Source: Neoroseomonas eburnea (GTDB lineage Bacteria > Pseudomonadota > Alphaproteobacteria > Acetobacterales > Acetobacteraceae). From it: DNA of 64,000 bases. The stretch is from assembly GCF_018129005.1 (NCBI RefSeq), contig NZ_JAAEDL010000025.1:1-64000 (forward strand). Reading direction: 5' to 3'. The notes beneath the pieces were generated by a model. It did not search any database. It was not told the DNA's origin and saw only the letters and a list, made by a program, of their open reading frames with translations. This document shows, piece by piece, positions 63,167 through 64,000 of this stretch. Numbering within the stretch: position 1 is the stretch's first letter; each line of letters begins with the position of its first letter. The translations under genes were made by a program, and so were the position numbers.

Positions 63167-64000
63167 TCAGCCCAGCGCGCCGCCAGCCCGCAGCGCCTCG
63201 ACCTCGGCCGCGCCGTAGCCGAGCATGCCCAGCACCGTCTCGGTATCCGCGCCGAGGGCAGGCGCCGGACGATCCGGCCCGTCGGGCAGCGCAGGGAAGC
63301 GGACGGGCTGGCGCACGGACCGCGCGAGGCCGGTGCCGTTCGGGGCGAAGAAGTCGACGTCCTGCAGGTGCGGATCGCGCAGCAGGTCCTCGAGCCGGTT
63401 CACCCGCGCATGCGGGATGTCGAGCTCTTCCAGCGCGCGCAGCCATTCCGCGGTGCTGCGGCGGGCCATCTCCTCGGCGAGAACGGTGTAGAGCTCCGCG
63501 ATGCGCCTGCTGCGTTCCCCGGCATCGCCGAACCATGGCGCGTCCAAGATGTCCTGCCGGCCGGTGAATTCCAGCAGGCGGCGCCATTGCTGCCCGGTGT
63601 AGGGCAGCGCCGCGATCCAGCCGTCCAGCGTGCGATAGGGCCGGCGGTCGGCGGCGAACATGCGGTGGTAGCCGGCGGATTCCGGCGGGCCGCCGAAGCT
63701 CGCCGCGGCCAGATGCTCGTTCAGCACGAAGGCGGCGACGGCCTCGAACATCGCCGCCTCGACCTCGATCGGGCCTGTCATGCCGCGGCCGCGCGCGGCG
63801 ATCGCGGCCATCACGCCATAGGTCGCGGTCAGGGCCGCCACCTTGTCCGCCATCACGCCGGGGACATAGGCAGGGTCCTGGCCGCGGTAGGAGGGCAGCG
63901 CGGCAATGCCGCCGGCGGCCTGGATGACGTCATCGAAGGCCGGGCGCCCGGCATAGCGGCCGCCGCTGCCGAAACCCACCGCGGCGCAGTAGATGATGCC
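63167..64000 (-). CDS. CaiB/BaiF-type class III CoA-transferase (partial)
   Basis: The frame stays open to the window edge, so the N-terminal part lies outside. At least 277 residues are visible; full family members are about 390-410. Reading in from the edge: IIYCAAVGFGSGGRYAGRPAFDDVIQAAGG, then DKVAALTATYGVMAAI, then the family's C-terminal half (RPYRTLDGWIAALPYTGQQWRRLLEF, LDIPHARVNRLEDLLRDPHL, RFPALPDGPDRPAPALGADTETVL). The catalytic Asp would lie near residue 170 of the full protein, near the edge (the DDVIQA area is just past it). These enzymes move CoA between carboxylates. The substrate is unknown. Confidence 0.9.
   Translation of the reverse strand, partial: GIIYCAAVGFGSGGRYAGRPAFDDVIQAAGGIAALPSYRGQDPAYVPGVMADKVAALTATYGVMAAIAARGRGMTGPIEVEAAMFEAVAAFVLNEHLAAASFGGPPESAGYHRMFAADRRPYRTLDGWIAALPYTGQQWRRLLEFTGRQDILDAPWFGDAGERSRRIAELYTVLAEEMARRSTAEWLRALEELDIPHARVNRLEDLLRDPHLQDVDFFAPNGTGLARSVRQPVRFPALPDGPDRPAPALGADTETVLGMLGYGAAEVEALRAGGALG

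Overview
The window is a very GC-rich chromosomal segment of an alphaproteobacterium, most likely Acetobacteraceae (Roseomonas-like). The evidence is the uniform GC bias, housekeeping pairs with alphaproteobacterial partners (mutS next to glnD; hrcA divergent from rph-rdgB; timA next to mltA; secB; copA-cueR-copZ), and many orphan tripartite tricarboxylate (Bug-type) receptors. The genus is an inference. There is no rRNA, tRNA, CRISPR array, prophage or intact insertion sequence.

Layout. 0.5-6.5 kb: glnD and mutS (minus), then a small VOC protein. 6.8-12.8 kb: an oligopeptide-type ABC receptor with aspartate 4-decarboxylase, malic enzyme MaeB and a DUF488 protein. 13-17.5 kb: an NHL propeller, a lipoprotein, a HAD phosphatase overlapping ferrochelatase, and SecB. 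17.6-24.4 kb: two Bug receptors flanking or closing a minus-strand catabolic operon (DHDPS-like lyase, Gfo/Idh/MocA dehydrogenase, DUF993 lyase, TIM-barrel isomerase) with an operator-like palindrome in its leader. 24.5-32.6 kb: a BTAD/TPR regulator, a TTC38-like protein, a TetR/epimerase pair, MltA, TimA and a histidine phosphatase. 32.6-34.3 kb: a decayed IS110 transposase and two small secreted proteins built of 11-residue repeats. 34.3-44.9 kb: a Bug receptor, an amidohydrolase, hrcA, rph, rdgB, rpe, a heparinase-family protein, an MFS permease and a PolB-like exonuclease. 45-50.2 kb: a secreted S1C protease, a free-standing copy of its N-terminal domain, and the copper operon copA-cueR-copZ with a CueR-type promoter. 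50.3-54.7 kb: a Crp/Fnr regulator preceded by a perfect FNR box, an AhpD-like protein, an MFS permease and a TRAP receptor. 54.7-58.7 kb: two large membrane proteins flanking uppP. 58.7-64 kb: a DUF4893 protein, a small ACT-like protein, a Bug receptor, phbB with a second perfect FNR box, a tandem YciI protein, and a CaiB/BaiF CoA-transferase cut by the window edge.

The intergenic space is largely filled by dispersed palindromic repeats, named here A (about 235 bp, nested hairpins), B (about 130 bp), C (inverted termini, ending near AACGGTCTCTC), D (about 200 bp) and E (short CCGATC hairpin). They mostly sit directly after stop codons.

Most worth following: the 19-24.4 kb catabolic operon, the two identical-arm FNR boxes linking an Fnr-type regulator to phbB, the repeat families (one of which forms the C-terminus of the BTAD regulator), the paired 11-mer secreted proteins, and the protease plus its free-standing N-domain.
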